A stretch of DNA of 5,891 nucleotides from Clostridia bacterium (GCA_027335515.1 DAHWHT010000133.1:1-5891), one strand, 5' to 3'; shown: positions 1-5,524, numbered from the stretch's first letter. Notes: generated by a model from the sequence alone, not told the origin. Made by a program: numbers and translations.

Positions 1-318
1 CGATGCATTGGTGCGTACAACAGCCCTATTGGATGCCGCAGGAACCGCCCCTCCAGAGAGATCATATGTGCGGACAAAAGTCCCATCGCTCGCGTTACCC
101 ACGCTGCCTGCTGTCACCTGGGTTTGCATCGCGCCGCATCCATCGGATGGGACGGTACCATCCCCTCGCTTTCCGGGCGAAGAGCTTATTACCGTCCTTG
201 CGATTGGTGTCGGCTGGGCGGTAGCACGCCTCAGACTTCGACTCGTCTGCCGTTGTGCATCGGGAAGCGCCTCAGTCTCAAGGAGTTGGCCAAGACGCCC
301 TAATTGTGCACGAGCCAT
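1..318 (-). CDS. Partial unrecognised protein, 3' end beyond the left edge
   Basis: An open frame on the minus strand runs from an ATG at 318 to position 1 without a stop (106 codons), so only the N-terminal part is seen. The product starts MARAQLGRLGQLLETEALPD, a likely helical segment. A Ser/Thr/Pro/Arg-rich linker follows (about residues 22-50), then a Gly/Thr/Ser-rich, beta-like region with DGTFVRTYDLSGGAVPAA (about residues 78-95). That last part reads like a secreted, phage tail or other structural protein, but I cannot name a family. The frame is open up to a TAG at 361-363, so a GTG at 360 is an alternative start adding 14 residues (VPLSHTDPSGGAAR). The ATG is preceded by a G-rich stretch that could serve as a weak ribosome binding site; the GTG has none. 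The gene points away from the plus-strand gene train. The long plus-strand frame opposite it has no protein-like composition. Confidence 0.55.
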   Translation of the reverse strand, partial: MARAQLGRLGQLLETEALPDAQRQTSRSLRRATAQPTPIARTVISSSPGKRGDGTVPSDGCGAMQTQVTAGSVGNASDGTFVRTYDLSGGAVPAASNRAVVRTNAS

Positions 319-494
319 GCGCGCCGCCCCACCGCTGGGGTCCGTATGCGAGAGCGGCACCTACATGCAGTGTGTCGGGGTGCTCCGAGGGGTTGGGCGT
401 GCACAACGCTCCCGGCGGGCCTGCGGCCAGATGAGTCGAAGTCTGCGCCTAACGGGCTGCCGGGGGGGGCAACAAAAGTTCGACCTGTGGCCGC

Positions 495-578
495 AAACCC
501 GATGCCGTCGATTCCCGCTGCCCCGTCGTTCGCCGCTGCTTGGGCCCACGCCCGATGCAGTACGTCCATCCGGCACAT
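495..578 (-). pseudogene. Relic of a group II intron-type reverse transcriptase
   Basis: Read on the minus strand from 578, the translation contains MDVLHRAWAQAAANDGAAGI followed by DGIGF. This matches the well-known N-terminal block of group II intron (LtrA-like) reverse transcriptases, where an (R)xDVLxxAW segment leads into N-x-GAAG-(I/V)-DG. Just upstream the frame meets a stop at 609-611. Just downstream the translation loses all resemblance to the family: the finger motifs and the YADD catalytic box are absent in all three minus frames. The frame itself runs on to a stop at 300 but would overlap the left-hand gene. About 28 residues of a protein normally over 400 residues long are left, so this is a fragment, not a working enzyme. 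Chance resemblance is possible but unlikely for a block this specific. Confidence 0.5.
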
Positions 579-663
579 CGTGCGGGACCCGACGGACTGT
601 CTTGACGGTCAGGACGCAATCTCTACGCTCCGGTGGACCCAGGCGGTTCAGATTCGCTAACTC

Positions 664-681
664 AGTCGGCGAAAGCCGCTG
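664..681. repeat. Small hairpin with GAAA loop
   Basis: CAG-T-CGGC, then GAAA, then GCCGCTG: a seven-pair stem with one bulged T and a GNRA-type tetraloop when read on the plus strand. It is the first of four neighbouring hairpins and suggests a structured RNA or single-stranded DNA element. Confidence 0.4.
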
Positions 682-684
682 TCT

Positions 685-698
685 GTGGGGTTTCCCAC
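685..698. repeat. Small hairpin GTGGG/CCCAC
   Basis: Five perfect pairs (GTGGG 685-689, CCCAC 694-698) around a GTTT loop. Its last two bases overlap the left arm of the next, larger inverted repeat (697-749), so the two could be alternative folds. Confidence 0.35.
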
Positions 699-749
699 CC
701 TCGTCGTTTGGTCCGGCCTACTTTACCGACAGCACCAAGCGACGAGGGT
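697..749. repeat. 18-bp imperfect inverted repeat, 17-nt loop
   Basis: Left arm 697-714 (ACCCTCGTCGTTTGGTCC) and right arm 732-749 match as inverted repeats at 16 of 18 positions, including ten in a row at the base. One of the two mismatches becomes a U-G wobble if transcribed from the plus strand. There is no T-tract on either side, so this is not a typical intrinsic terminator. It could be part of a structured RNA, an element end or a binding site. Confidence 0.55.
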
Positions 750-766
750 TGATGCTCGCTCTCCAA

Positions 767-786
767 GGCCTGCGTTGGCGCAGGCC
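767..786. repeat. Perfect 8-bp hairpin with 4-nt loop
   Basis: GGCCTGCG (767-774) and CGCAGGCC (779-786) are perfectly complementary around TTGG. It is very stable for its size and is the fourth hairpin in about 125 bases. No T-run follows on the plus strand, so a terminator is not supported. Confidence 0.5.
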
Positions 787-898
787 AGACCGCTCTTGAC
801 CGGACCACCCAGGCTCAAGGGCGGGCGCCAAAATGGGTCAGACGCAACTACCCCAGTGACCGTGCCAAGGGGCTTTACGCTATCCGTGGTGATGTGAG

Positions 899-1093
899 AT
901 GCGGCAGCCGCTGCGACGGATCGTGGTCGGACGGCCCCCGGAGCGTACCGATCCCGCTGACGTGCAACGACGTATTGCTGCCGTCGTGGATATCGCCCTG
1001 ATGGCGATACATCCCGCCACGCATCCCGAGACGCCTCGGGCGCCTCGACGCAGCCCAACTCCGCGCGTCCCAACGAATCGTGATGCCCAATGA
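899..1093 (+). CDS. Small protein translationally coupled to the ATPase gene
   Basis: An ATG at 899 opens a 64-codon frame whose stop TGA (1091-1093) overlaps the ATG of the ATPase gene (1090) in an ATGA arrangement. This is the main reason for believing it. The product starts MRQPLRRIVVGRPPERTD, continues with a likely helix around PADVQRRIAAVVDIALMAI, and ends in a basic, Pro-rich tail that looks disordered. No domain is recognised. A small protein just before a replication ATPase could be a regulator or accessory factor, but nothing in the sequence shows this. There is no strong ribosome binding site before the ATG. A perfect 7-bp inverted repeat (TATCGCC 991-997, GGCGATA 1003-1009) lies within the gene. 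Confidence 0.5.
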   Translation: MRQPLRRIVVGRPPERTDPADVQRRIAAVVDIALMAIHPATHPETPRAPRRSPTPRVPTNRDAQ

Positions 1094-2505
1094 CACCGCG
1101 AGATATCGCGCCCCCGAGCCTTGCCGCGGAAATGGAGCGTGTCCGCGCGACCCACGCGGACGCCAACGGTGCCGTGGTAATGCGTCCGGTTGGTGGCCCG
1201 ACCTACATTCCCGCGCTGCGTCCCTTGGCGGAGGTGATGCCAGAGGCCGTCCGGTGGCTTTGGCAGGCCCGTATCCCGTTGGGCGCCCTGACCATCTTGG
1301 ATGGCCGCCCCGCCCAGGGCAAGTCCACCGTGGCCCTGGACCTGGCCGCTCGCGTAACGACCGGAGCGGCAATGCCAGACGGGACCCCGGGCATATCGGG
1401 CGCGGCCATCTACCTGTCTCGCGAGGACGACCCTGCTACCACGCTGCGCCCGCGCGCGGAGGCCGCAGACGCCGACCTGCATCGGCTGTTCTTGCTGGAT
1501 GGCCGCCGCAAAGCGCATGCCGGGGATGCGCCAGAGTCTGCCCTCGAACCCGTGACCATGGGCGACGTGGGTGTGTTGGCCGACGCGGTACAGGAGACGG
1601 GCGCAGTGCTGGTGGTCATTGACCCGGTGCAGAGCTACCTGGGTTCCGGTGTCGACGCCCATCGCGCCGAAGAAGTGCGACCGGTCTTGGACGGCTTGGG
1701 CGAGATGGCTCGCAAGACGGGGTGCGCAGTGCTGATCCTGCGCCATCTGCGCAAGTCCTCCGCTGACGCGGCCATAGACCGCGGCTGGGGCAGCATGGAT
1801 TTTGGCGCAGCCGCACGGAGCGTGCTGTTGGCAGGAGCTGATCCGCAGGAGCCTACGCACAGGGCTATTGTTGCCGTCAAGCACTCCCTCGCGGCGGAGC
1901 CGGACGCCATGGGATACGCCCTGGTGCCGTTCAGCGTCTATGCAGACCCCGGCACGCCCATTGACACCGTGCGGGTGTCCTGGACGGGCGCGTGCGACCT
2001 GACTGCCGCTGCGCTGTTGGCCCCCGAGCCAACCCCGGCTCGCAAGAGTTCAGCGATCAGCAAGGCGGACGATTGGTTGCGGTCTGCCCTCTCCGGCGGT
2101 CGACGTGCGACATGGGATGAGTTGACGCGCGAGGGATCTGCGGCGGGACACCGGGAGGTGACGCTGCGCCGTGCGCGGACCGCGCTGGGATGCCGAGGCG
2201 AATGGGGCGCTCGAGGTGTGCATTACTGGGCGTTGCCGGACCTCGGAGACAGCATCGCCCCCCATGGCACAAAGCTTGAGCAAACCTCGAAAACACCCCG
2301 TAGCCCTTCTGCTCCAAGGGATTCGAGGTTTGATCATCGGGGGCAGGATGAGCAAACCTCGCAAGCCTTGAGCGCCAACGGCTGCGGTCACAAAACGAGG
2401 TTTGCTCAAGGTGTGTGCCATGGGGACGCGGATGCCAATGCGCAGTCCGCAGATGCCCCACACAAGGTGGTCCCGTTCCGGCGGCCTGGGGGCGAGGAAC
2501 TGTGA
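1090..2505 (+). CDS. RepA/DnaB-like AAA family ATPase (AAA_25-type)
   Basis: This 471-residue protein has a RecA/DnaB-like ATPase core. The Walker A motif GRPAQGKST is at about 72-80, just after a strand typical of this family (LGALTILD). The Walker B motif VLVVIDP is at about 173-179 and is followed by the QSYLG segment. RHLRKSS (about 198-204) and the following DFGAAARSVLLAG stretch are also typical of RepA-like and phage replicative ATPases. A likely winged-helix DNA-binding domain follows (about 324-383, from SKADDWLRSAL to VHYWALP). Known members of this family act as plasmid or phage replication helicases or helicase loaders, so a role in replication of the element is likely. The tail beyond about residue 385 is unusual. 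It is encoded by a palindromic element (2260-2425) and carries a 24-residue repeat: EQTS at 397 and 421, RF at 413 and 437. The start is supported by the 4-base overlap with the upstream gene, the end by the GTGA overlap with the next one. Confidence 0.9.
   Translation: MTPRDIAPPSLAAEMERVRATHADANGAVVMRPVGGPTYIPALRPLAEVMPEAVRWLWQARIPLGALTILDGRPAQGKSTVALDLAARVTTGAAMPDGTPGISGAAIYLSREDDPATTLRPRAEAADADLHRLFLLDGRRKAHAGDAPESALEPVTMGDVGVLADAVQETGAVLVVIDPVQSYLGSGVDAHRAEEVRPVLDGLGEMARKTGCAVLILRHLRKSSADAAIDRGWGSMDFGAAARSVLLAGADPQEPTHRAIVAVKHSLAAEPDAMGYALVPFSVYADPGTPIDTVRVSWTGACDLTAAALLAPEPTPARKSSAISKADDWLRSALSGGRRATWDELTREGSAAGHREVTLRRARTALGCRGEWGARGVHYWALPDLGDSIAPHGTKLEQTSKTPRSPSAPRDSRFDHRGQDEQTSQALSANGCGHKTRFAQGVCHGDADANAQSADAPHKVVPFRRPGGEEL
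2260..2425. repeat. 166-bp imperfect palindrome within the ATPase gene
   Basis: Terminal arms 2260-2289 and 2396-2425 are inverted repeats matching at 28 of 30 positions (CCCCATGGCAC, four variable bases, then CTTGAGCAAACCTCG). The core recurs inside as an inverted pair: 2324-2336 (CGAGGTTTGATCA) and 2349-2361 (TGAGCAAACCTCG), 12 of 13 matching around a 12-nt centre. All four cores are symmetric about 2342.5. The two 34-nt spacers are also partly complementary, with one or two gaps. Same-strand cores lie exactly 72 bases (24 codons) apart, so the reading frame stays open and the protein gains a repeated tail. The element lies after the predicted winged helix, where an insertion would be tolerated. 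It may be a palindromic insertion element like those known in Rickettsia genes, or origin-like binding sites of a replication protein. Confidence 0.85.
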
Positions 2506-2921
2506 CCACGACGGAGGCCATGGCCCGATATCACCAGTCTGGAGGCTGCCTGTGGTTGGGCGACGGACGACCCAGGGTGGACCCATCCGTCCCGGAGGAT
2601 CCATCCGCCGCCGCCGCCCTAGAAGTGTTGCGCGCCCGCCGTGACCAAGTGCGGTCCCTGCTCGCGGATGCAGAGGGGTTCGCTGCTGCACGCTGCTGCC
2701 GGTCGCCGAAGGTATGGTGCGAGGCCGACCGCCTGCATGATGCGTACCGCGCCCACGGTGGGCGTCTGGATCGCGCCACCCTCCTCGTGGCGCTCCAGGC
2801 CGACCGTCGGTGCTGTTTCGGGCCTGCCGGCCTGGTCGTCGGGATCGGCCTGTTAGGTGACTGGCCGCCTCTGGACGGCGGGAACTTGCGGGCCCGAGGA
2901 GGTGGGCAGCGTGCCCGGTGA
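2502..2921 (+). CDS. Unrecognised 139-residue protein (orphan 1)
   Basis: The GTG at 2502 overlaps the stop of the ATPase gene in a GTGA arrangement and has GAGG at 2494-2497 a few bases upstream; an ATG at 2520 is a weaker alternative. The protein has a Gly/Pro-rich N-terminal part, then likely helices around residues 36-62 (AAALEVLRARRDQVRSLLAD and onward) and 72-100 (WCEADRLHDAYRAHGGRLDR). A short hydrophobic, Gly-rich segment follows near 106-120 (GPAGLVVGIGLLGDW). It has six cysteines, two of them as CC pairs, but no clear metal motif. I do not recognise a family. The placement between a replication ATPase and further coupled genes suggests an element-specific accessory role. The frame is supported by overlaps at both ends. 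Confidence 0.6.
   Translation: MTTTEAMARYHQSGGCLWLGDGRPRVDPSVPEDPSAAAALEVLRARRDQVRSLLADAEGFAAARCCRSPKVWCEADRLHDAYRAHGGRLDRATLLVALQADRRCCFGPAGLVVGIGLLGDWPPLDGGNLRARGGGQRAR
2897..2902 (+). promoter_or_regulatory. Strong ribosome binding site for orphan 2
   Basis: A perfect AGGAGG lies 8 nt before the GTG at 2911 and decides this start over upstream in-frame GTG codons at 2857 and 2902. Confidence 0.7.
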
Positions 2922-3687
2922 TACTCGTCGCCAAATGCTCCAGTTGCGTTCATCCCGCTGCCTAACCGCTGGCGCGGTGCTGACCACCTTGCCCGAGGCG
3001 CCGACCATTGACGATCTGCTATCCGCTACGGCCCGTATCCTCGCCCTACCTCTGCGAGAGCGCCGCCTGCTACGCGCCGATCTGGCTCGCCGCACGACCC
3101 CAGATGACTTCGTTGCGTTTGTGCGGCAAGTGCTGGAGGCTGACCAACCCGACCGACCTGAGACCGCGACCGACCTGGCCGCCGCCGTTCGCGAGGTGCG
3201 AGCCGTGGCCAGCGCCCAGGGGTGGTGGCCCGGACGGACGTTGCCTCGCAATCTCGTGCCCCTGGCTCGTCACCTAGTCCTGGGATTGTCAGACAATGAG
3301 CGCCGCGATGCGCCCGGTATCCTGGGGGGCCTGTTTGGCGTACCGGCTGACATGTTTGTACTCGCCAGTCCCGAAGTGGTCGACGAGATCAACCTTGCAC
3401 CTGAAGCCGAGGCCATTGCCGCCTTCCATTGCGTATCAGTGGAGGTCCAGGCCCTCCTGGCGTCCGATGTGCCTGCCGACCGCTGGCGGGGCGCGGTGGG
3501 TGCGGTTAAGGCTGGGATGCCGTTGCCAGCATTGATCACCGTGCTGGCAACTGCGGGCGAGCGCGACCCTGCTGGGTGCGCGGAGCGCGCCTCGCAGGTA
3601 GCGGGTGCCTCAGTCGCCCCCCTGAAAGCGAGTGCGCCACAGGTGGGCCATGTGGCCGGTCACGGCGGCCTTACACTTCAACCATGA
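2911..3687 (+). CDS. Unrecognised 258-residue helical protein (orphan 2)
   Basis: The GTG at 2911 is chosen because of the AGGAGG 8 nt upstream; it overlaps the end of orphan 1 by 11 bases. The stop TGA (3685-3687) overlaps the ATG of the Mom-like gene. The product looks mostly alpha-helical. It has an Arg/Leu-rich stretch around 37-75 (LLSATARILALPLRERRLLR, then a TTPDDFVAFVRQVLEAD segment) and further helices around 82-102, 113-128 and 145-180. The last 30 residues are Ala/Gly/Val-rich and probably unstructured. There is no signal peptide, clear membrane segment, nucleotide-binding motif or zinc motif. I do not recognise the family and give no function. Its place directly before the modification gene could mean a role with it, but position is the only evidence. 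Confidence 0.65.
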   Translation: MPGDTRRQMLQLRSSRCLTAGAVLTTLPEAPTIDDLLSATARILALPLRERRLLRADLARRTTPDDFVAFVRQVLEADQPDRPETATDLAAAVREVRAVASAQGWWPGRTLPRNLVPLARHLVLGLSDNERRDAPGILGGLFGVPADMFVLASPEVVDEINLAPEAEAIAAFHCVSVEVQALLASDVPADRWRGAVGAVKAGMPLPALITVLATAGERDPAGCAERASQVAGASVAPLKASAPQVGHVAGHGGLTLQP

Positions 3688-4409
3688 ACACGCGCGCCGG
3701 TAGTGCCGACCGCAGCACACCCGCCGTCCAAGCGGGAGACGCCCCTGCAAACGGGAGCCCGGCGCTCCAACTATCTCCGCGCCTCCTGGAGTTGCGGACC
3801 ATCCCGGCCCTTGTCGCGGCGGGGCTCTTCATTCGTCACCACTACCTGCACAGCGGACCAGCCGGGGTGAAGTTGAGCTTCGGTGTGTTCGCAGGTGATC
3901 GTCTAGCCGGCGCCGTCGCGCTCAACGCCGGGCCGATCAACGGCTGGCGCCTGGTCGAAGGCGCTCGGCGCGAGGACTGCCTATGCCTGGCCCGCCTCTG
4001 GCTGGCCGACGACCTGCCGCGCAACTCCGAGAGCCGCGTTCTCGGCCTCGTGGTGCGGATGCTGCGCCGCCACACGGCCGTCCGCTTCCTGGTGAGCTAC
4101 GCCGACCCGGCTGCCGGCCACCTCGGGACCATCTACCAGGCGGCGGGCTGGATCTACACCGGCACTTGCGAGGCGCAACCGCTCATGGCCGTTGGCGATG
4201 CACCGCCGCGCCATACCAGGTCCATCGCATCCGTCAACGGCACGCACTCCGCAGCATTCTTCCGCAGTCAGGGGCTGGCCGTCCGGCTCATCCCCACCGT
4301 CGCCAAGCATCGCTACCTGATGTTTGTCGACCCCTCCTGGCGCACCCGGCTGCGCATCCCGGCGATGGCCTACCCGAAGAGAGGCGGTGGCCCCGATGGA
4401 GATTCTTGA
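3684..4409 (+). CDS. mom-like: Mom-like DNA adenine modification protein (GNAT fold)
   Basis: The 241-residue product resembles the phage Mu Mom family, which converts adenine in DNA to a carbamoylmethylated form and so protects phage DNA from restriction. Visible family features are HHYLHS at 52-57, the strands FGVFAGDRLAGAVAL (66-80), and a conserved central block LCLARLWLADDLPRNSESRV (about 100-119). The signature VSYADPAAGHLGTIYQAAGW (137-156) is followed by IYTG, and KHRYLMFVD lies near the C-terminus (about 208-216). Length agrees with Mu Mom (about 230-240 residues). The first 30 residues are low-complexity and probably disordered. The ATG at 3684 overlaps the upstream stop (ATGA) and lacks its own strong ribosome binding site, so its translation probably depends on the gene before it. 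The neighbouring ParB-like gene and this family both point to a phage or phage-derived element. A simple GNAT acetyltransferase is the main alternative. Confidence 0.8.
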   Translation: MNTRAGSADRSTPAVQAGDAPANGSPALQLSPRLLELRTIPALVAAGLFIRHHYLHSGPAGVKLSFGVFAGDRLAGAVALNAGPINGWRLVEGARREDCLCLARLWLADDLPRNSESRVLGLVVRMLRRHTAVRFLVSYADPAAGHLGTIYQAAGWIYTGTCEAQPLMAVGDAPPRHTRSIASVNGTHSAAFFRSQGLAVRLIPTVAKHRYLMFVDPSWRTRLRIPAMAYPKRGGGPDGDS

Positions 4410-5067
4410 CGTGCCGATGGACCTGCTCCGTCCCGCCGAATGGAACCCCAACGAGGCCGACGACGCCACGCTGCGCCGTCTCGGCGCCAGCCTGCAGCGG
4501 TTCGGGGTCGTCGTCCCACTGGTGGTCCGGTCCATCGGCGGCTCCTACGAGGTCCTTTCCGGGAATCAGCGCCTGCGGGTCCTCCGCGAGCAGGGCGCGG
4601 CCACGGTCCCCTGTGTCGAGGTGGTGGCGGACGACGCGAGGGCGCGCCTGCTCACCCAGGCGCTCAACGCGATCCACGGGGAGGACGACCTGAACCGCAA
4701 GGCCGCGCTTGTTCGGGACCTCCTGAAGACGATGCCGGCAGAAGAGGTCGCTGCGATCCTGACAGACACCGTGCAGGCGATGCACGGTCTGGCATCGATC
4801 CGCGAGGCGTCCCCGACGGCGCTGGGCGACCAACTATCCGCATGGTCGCATGCCCAGCAGGCATGCGCCGCCGTCCGGCTGCACGTCACGTCCTTCCCGT
4901 TCAGCGACGCGCAGAAGGAGGTCGTGGAGAGGGCCGTCGCCCATGCCTTGCCGCGCGTCGCCGGCACGGAGGCCCTGAACCGGCGGGCGTTGGCGCTGGT
5001 CGCCATCTGCGATGACTGGACCCACGGCCGCGGCTTCGTCGAGGAGACCGCAGCCAAGCGCGGGTGA
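4396..5067 (+). CDS. ParB-like N-terminal domain protein
   Basis: A 223-residue protein with a ParB/Srx-type domain in its N-terminal half. It shows VPMDLLRPAEWNPNEADDAT (6-25), then LRRLGASLQRFGVVVPLVVR (26-45), and the signature LSGNQRLRVLREQG (54-67), where ParB proteins have their GxxR nucleotide-binding/nuclease motif. A helical region follows (about 88-130), then a C-terminal part with no recognised domain. True chromosomal or plasmid ParB proteins also have a helix-turn-helix and come with ParA. Neither is evident here, so a phage-type ParB-domain protein (DNA binding, nuclease, or near packaging genes) is more likely than a partition system. The ATG at 4396 overlaps the Mom-like gene by 14 bases and has GAGAGG at 4379-4384. 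An upstream in-frame ATG at 4324 would add 24 residues unlike the family. Confidence 0.85.
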   Translation: MEILDVPMDLLRPAEWNPNEADDATLRRLGASLQRFGVVVPLVVRSIGGSYEVLSGNQRLRVLREQGAATVPCVEVVADDARARLLTQALNAIHGEDDLNRKAALVRDLLKTMPAEEVAAILTDTVQAMHGLASIREASPTALGDQLSAWSHAQQACAAVRLHVTSFPFSDAQKEVVERAVAHALPRVAGTEALNRRALALVAICDDWTHGRGFVEETAAKRG

Positions 5068-5128
5068 GGGCGGCCCCGTGGATCCGGCCACCTCCGCGCA
5101 GTGTCGGCTACGGCGACACCACAGATCG

Positions 5129-5134
5129 AGGAGG
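5129..5134 (+). promoter_or_regulatory. Strong ribosome binding site within a small palindrome
   Basis: AGGAGG lies 9 nt before the ATG at 5144. A perfect 10-bp palindrome, GGAGATCTCC (5133-5142), overlaps its end and fills the spacer, so pairing there could reduce access to the start. The gap before it (5068-5128) also holds a 6-bp hairpin, GTGTCG (5101-5106) with CGACAC (5114-5119). Confidence 0.65.
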
Positions 5135-5143
5135 AGATCTCCC

Positions 5144-5440
5144 ATGGCTGAGCAGGTGACGATCCCGTGCCCGATCTGTTCCGAGGCCCTGCGATTCACG
5201 GTCTGCACGAACCGCAACGGAAAGCATTCGATCGGCCTGCACTGCCCGCAGGACGGGCGCCACTTTCGCGGCTTCGTGAATCACAAGCCCTTCGTGGAGG
5301 ACGCGATCTCCCACATGGCCGCTGCCGAGCAGGCCCGGCAGGCGCGTGACGACGGGGACCGCGCGGAAGAGGCCCTCCAAAACGATTCTGAAGGGCCTGC
5401 GGCTCCGCCCGTGACCAAGAAGCGCGGGCGGTCCACGTGA
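5144..5440 (+). CDS. Small zinc-ribbon-like protein with basic tail
   Basis: A 98-residue protein with a probable metal site in its N-terminal half: CPIC at 9-12, C21, HC at 33-34 and H40 in HCPQDGRHF. This is the pattern of a small zinc ribbon, though the exact ligands cannot be told from the sequence. A charged, Ala-rich helix follows (about 52-80), and the tail ends in KKRGRST, suited to binding nucleic acid. The start has a strong ribosome binding site and the gene stands 76 bases after the ParB-like gene, so it may be translated independently of the coupled genes before it. Phage Mu also has a small zinc protein (Com) that activates mom translation. Com sits upstream of mom and has a different spacing of cysteines, so any such role here is speculation. 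The stop overlaps a GTG at 5437. Confidence 0.75.
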   Translation: MAEQVTIPCPICSEALRFTVCTNRNGKHSIGLHCPQDGRHFRGFVNHKPFVEDAISHMAAAEQARQARDDGDRAEEALQNDSEGPAAPPVTKKRGRST

Positions 5441-5511
5441 ACGTCAGCATGCTCGTCCTGGCGGTCGCGGGTGCGTCCCACAAATGTGGAGCAGAATGGT
5501 TCCATTGGTAG
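5437..5511 (+). CDS. Possible 24-residue peptide
   Basis: A GTG at 5437 overlaps the stop of the zinc-ribbon gene (GTGA), the same coupling seen elsewhere in the train. It opens a frame of 24 codons: VNVSMLVLAVAGASHKCGAE, then WFHW and a TAG. It starts hydrophobic and ends aromatic. It could be a small peptide or leader before the hairpin at 5525-5570, or simply a chance frame; length is too short to judge. Confidence 0.25.
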   Translation: MNVSMLVLAVAGASHKCGAEWFHW

Positions 5512-5524
5512 TGGTAAACCCCTC

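Larger units (their letters stand above)
361..898. other. Region without an intact gene: RT relic and hairpin cluster
   Basis: This 538-base stretch separates the minus-strand gene on the left from the plus-strand gene train. Open frames exist on both strands but look like chance: Arg/Ser/Pro/Cys-rich and without recognisable domains. Two things stand out. One is a short stretch coding for a reverse transcriptase motif on the minus strand (495-578). The other is a series of strong inverted repeats between 664 and 786. I found no convincing promoter for the operon starting at 899, although one must lie in or before this region. Taken together it could be the decayed remains of a group II intron or similar retroelement, but this is inference. 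Confidence 0.5.

Noticed and set aside
602..629. Promoter-like TTGACG with TACGCT, 16-nt spacing
   Set aside because: Poor -10 match, sits in the decayed region about 270 bases before the first gene, and such matches occur by chance.
8..799. Long plus-strand frame of 263 codons
   Set aside because: Arg/Ser/Pro/Cys-rich with no domain; it lies opposite the better minus-strand frame at 1-318 and runs through the reverse transcriptase relic and hairpins.
753..1003. Plus-strand frame containing PKWVRRNYPSDRAKGLYAIR
   Set aside because: The short segment looks protein-like, but the frame has no clear start or ribosome binding site and clashes with the coupled gene at 899-1093. Possibly a decayed gene end; not supported enough to list.
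880..1884. 334-codon minus-strand frame
   Set aside because: Lies opposite the clearly identified ATPase gene; His/Gly/Arg-rich composition is typical of an antisense shadow in high-GC DNA.
2260..2425. CRISPR array or integron attC site
   Set aside because: Repeats alternate in orientation and number only four, unlike a CRISPR array. The GTTRRRY core boxes of attC sites are not present.
2050..2934. 294-codon minus-strand frame
   Set aside because: Antisense to the end of the ATPase gene and orphan 1; openness reflects base composition and the palindrome. No domain seen.
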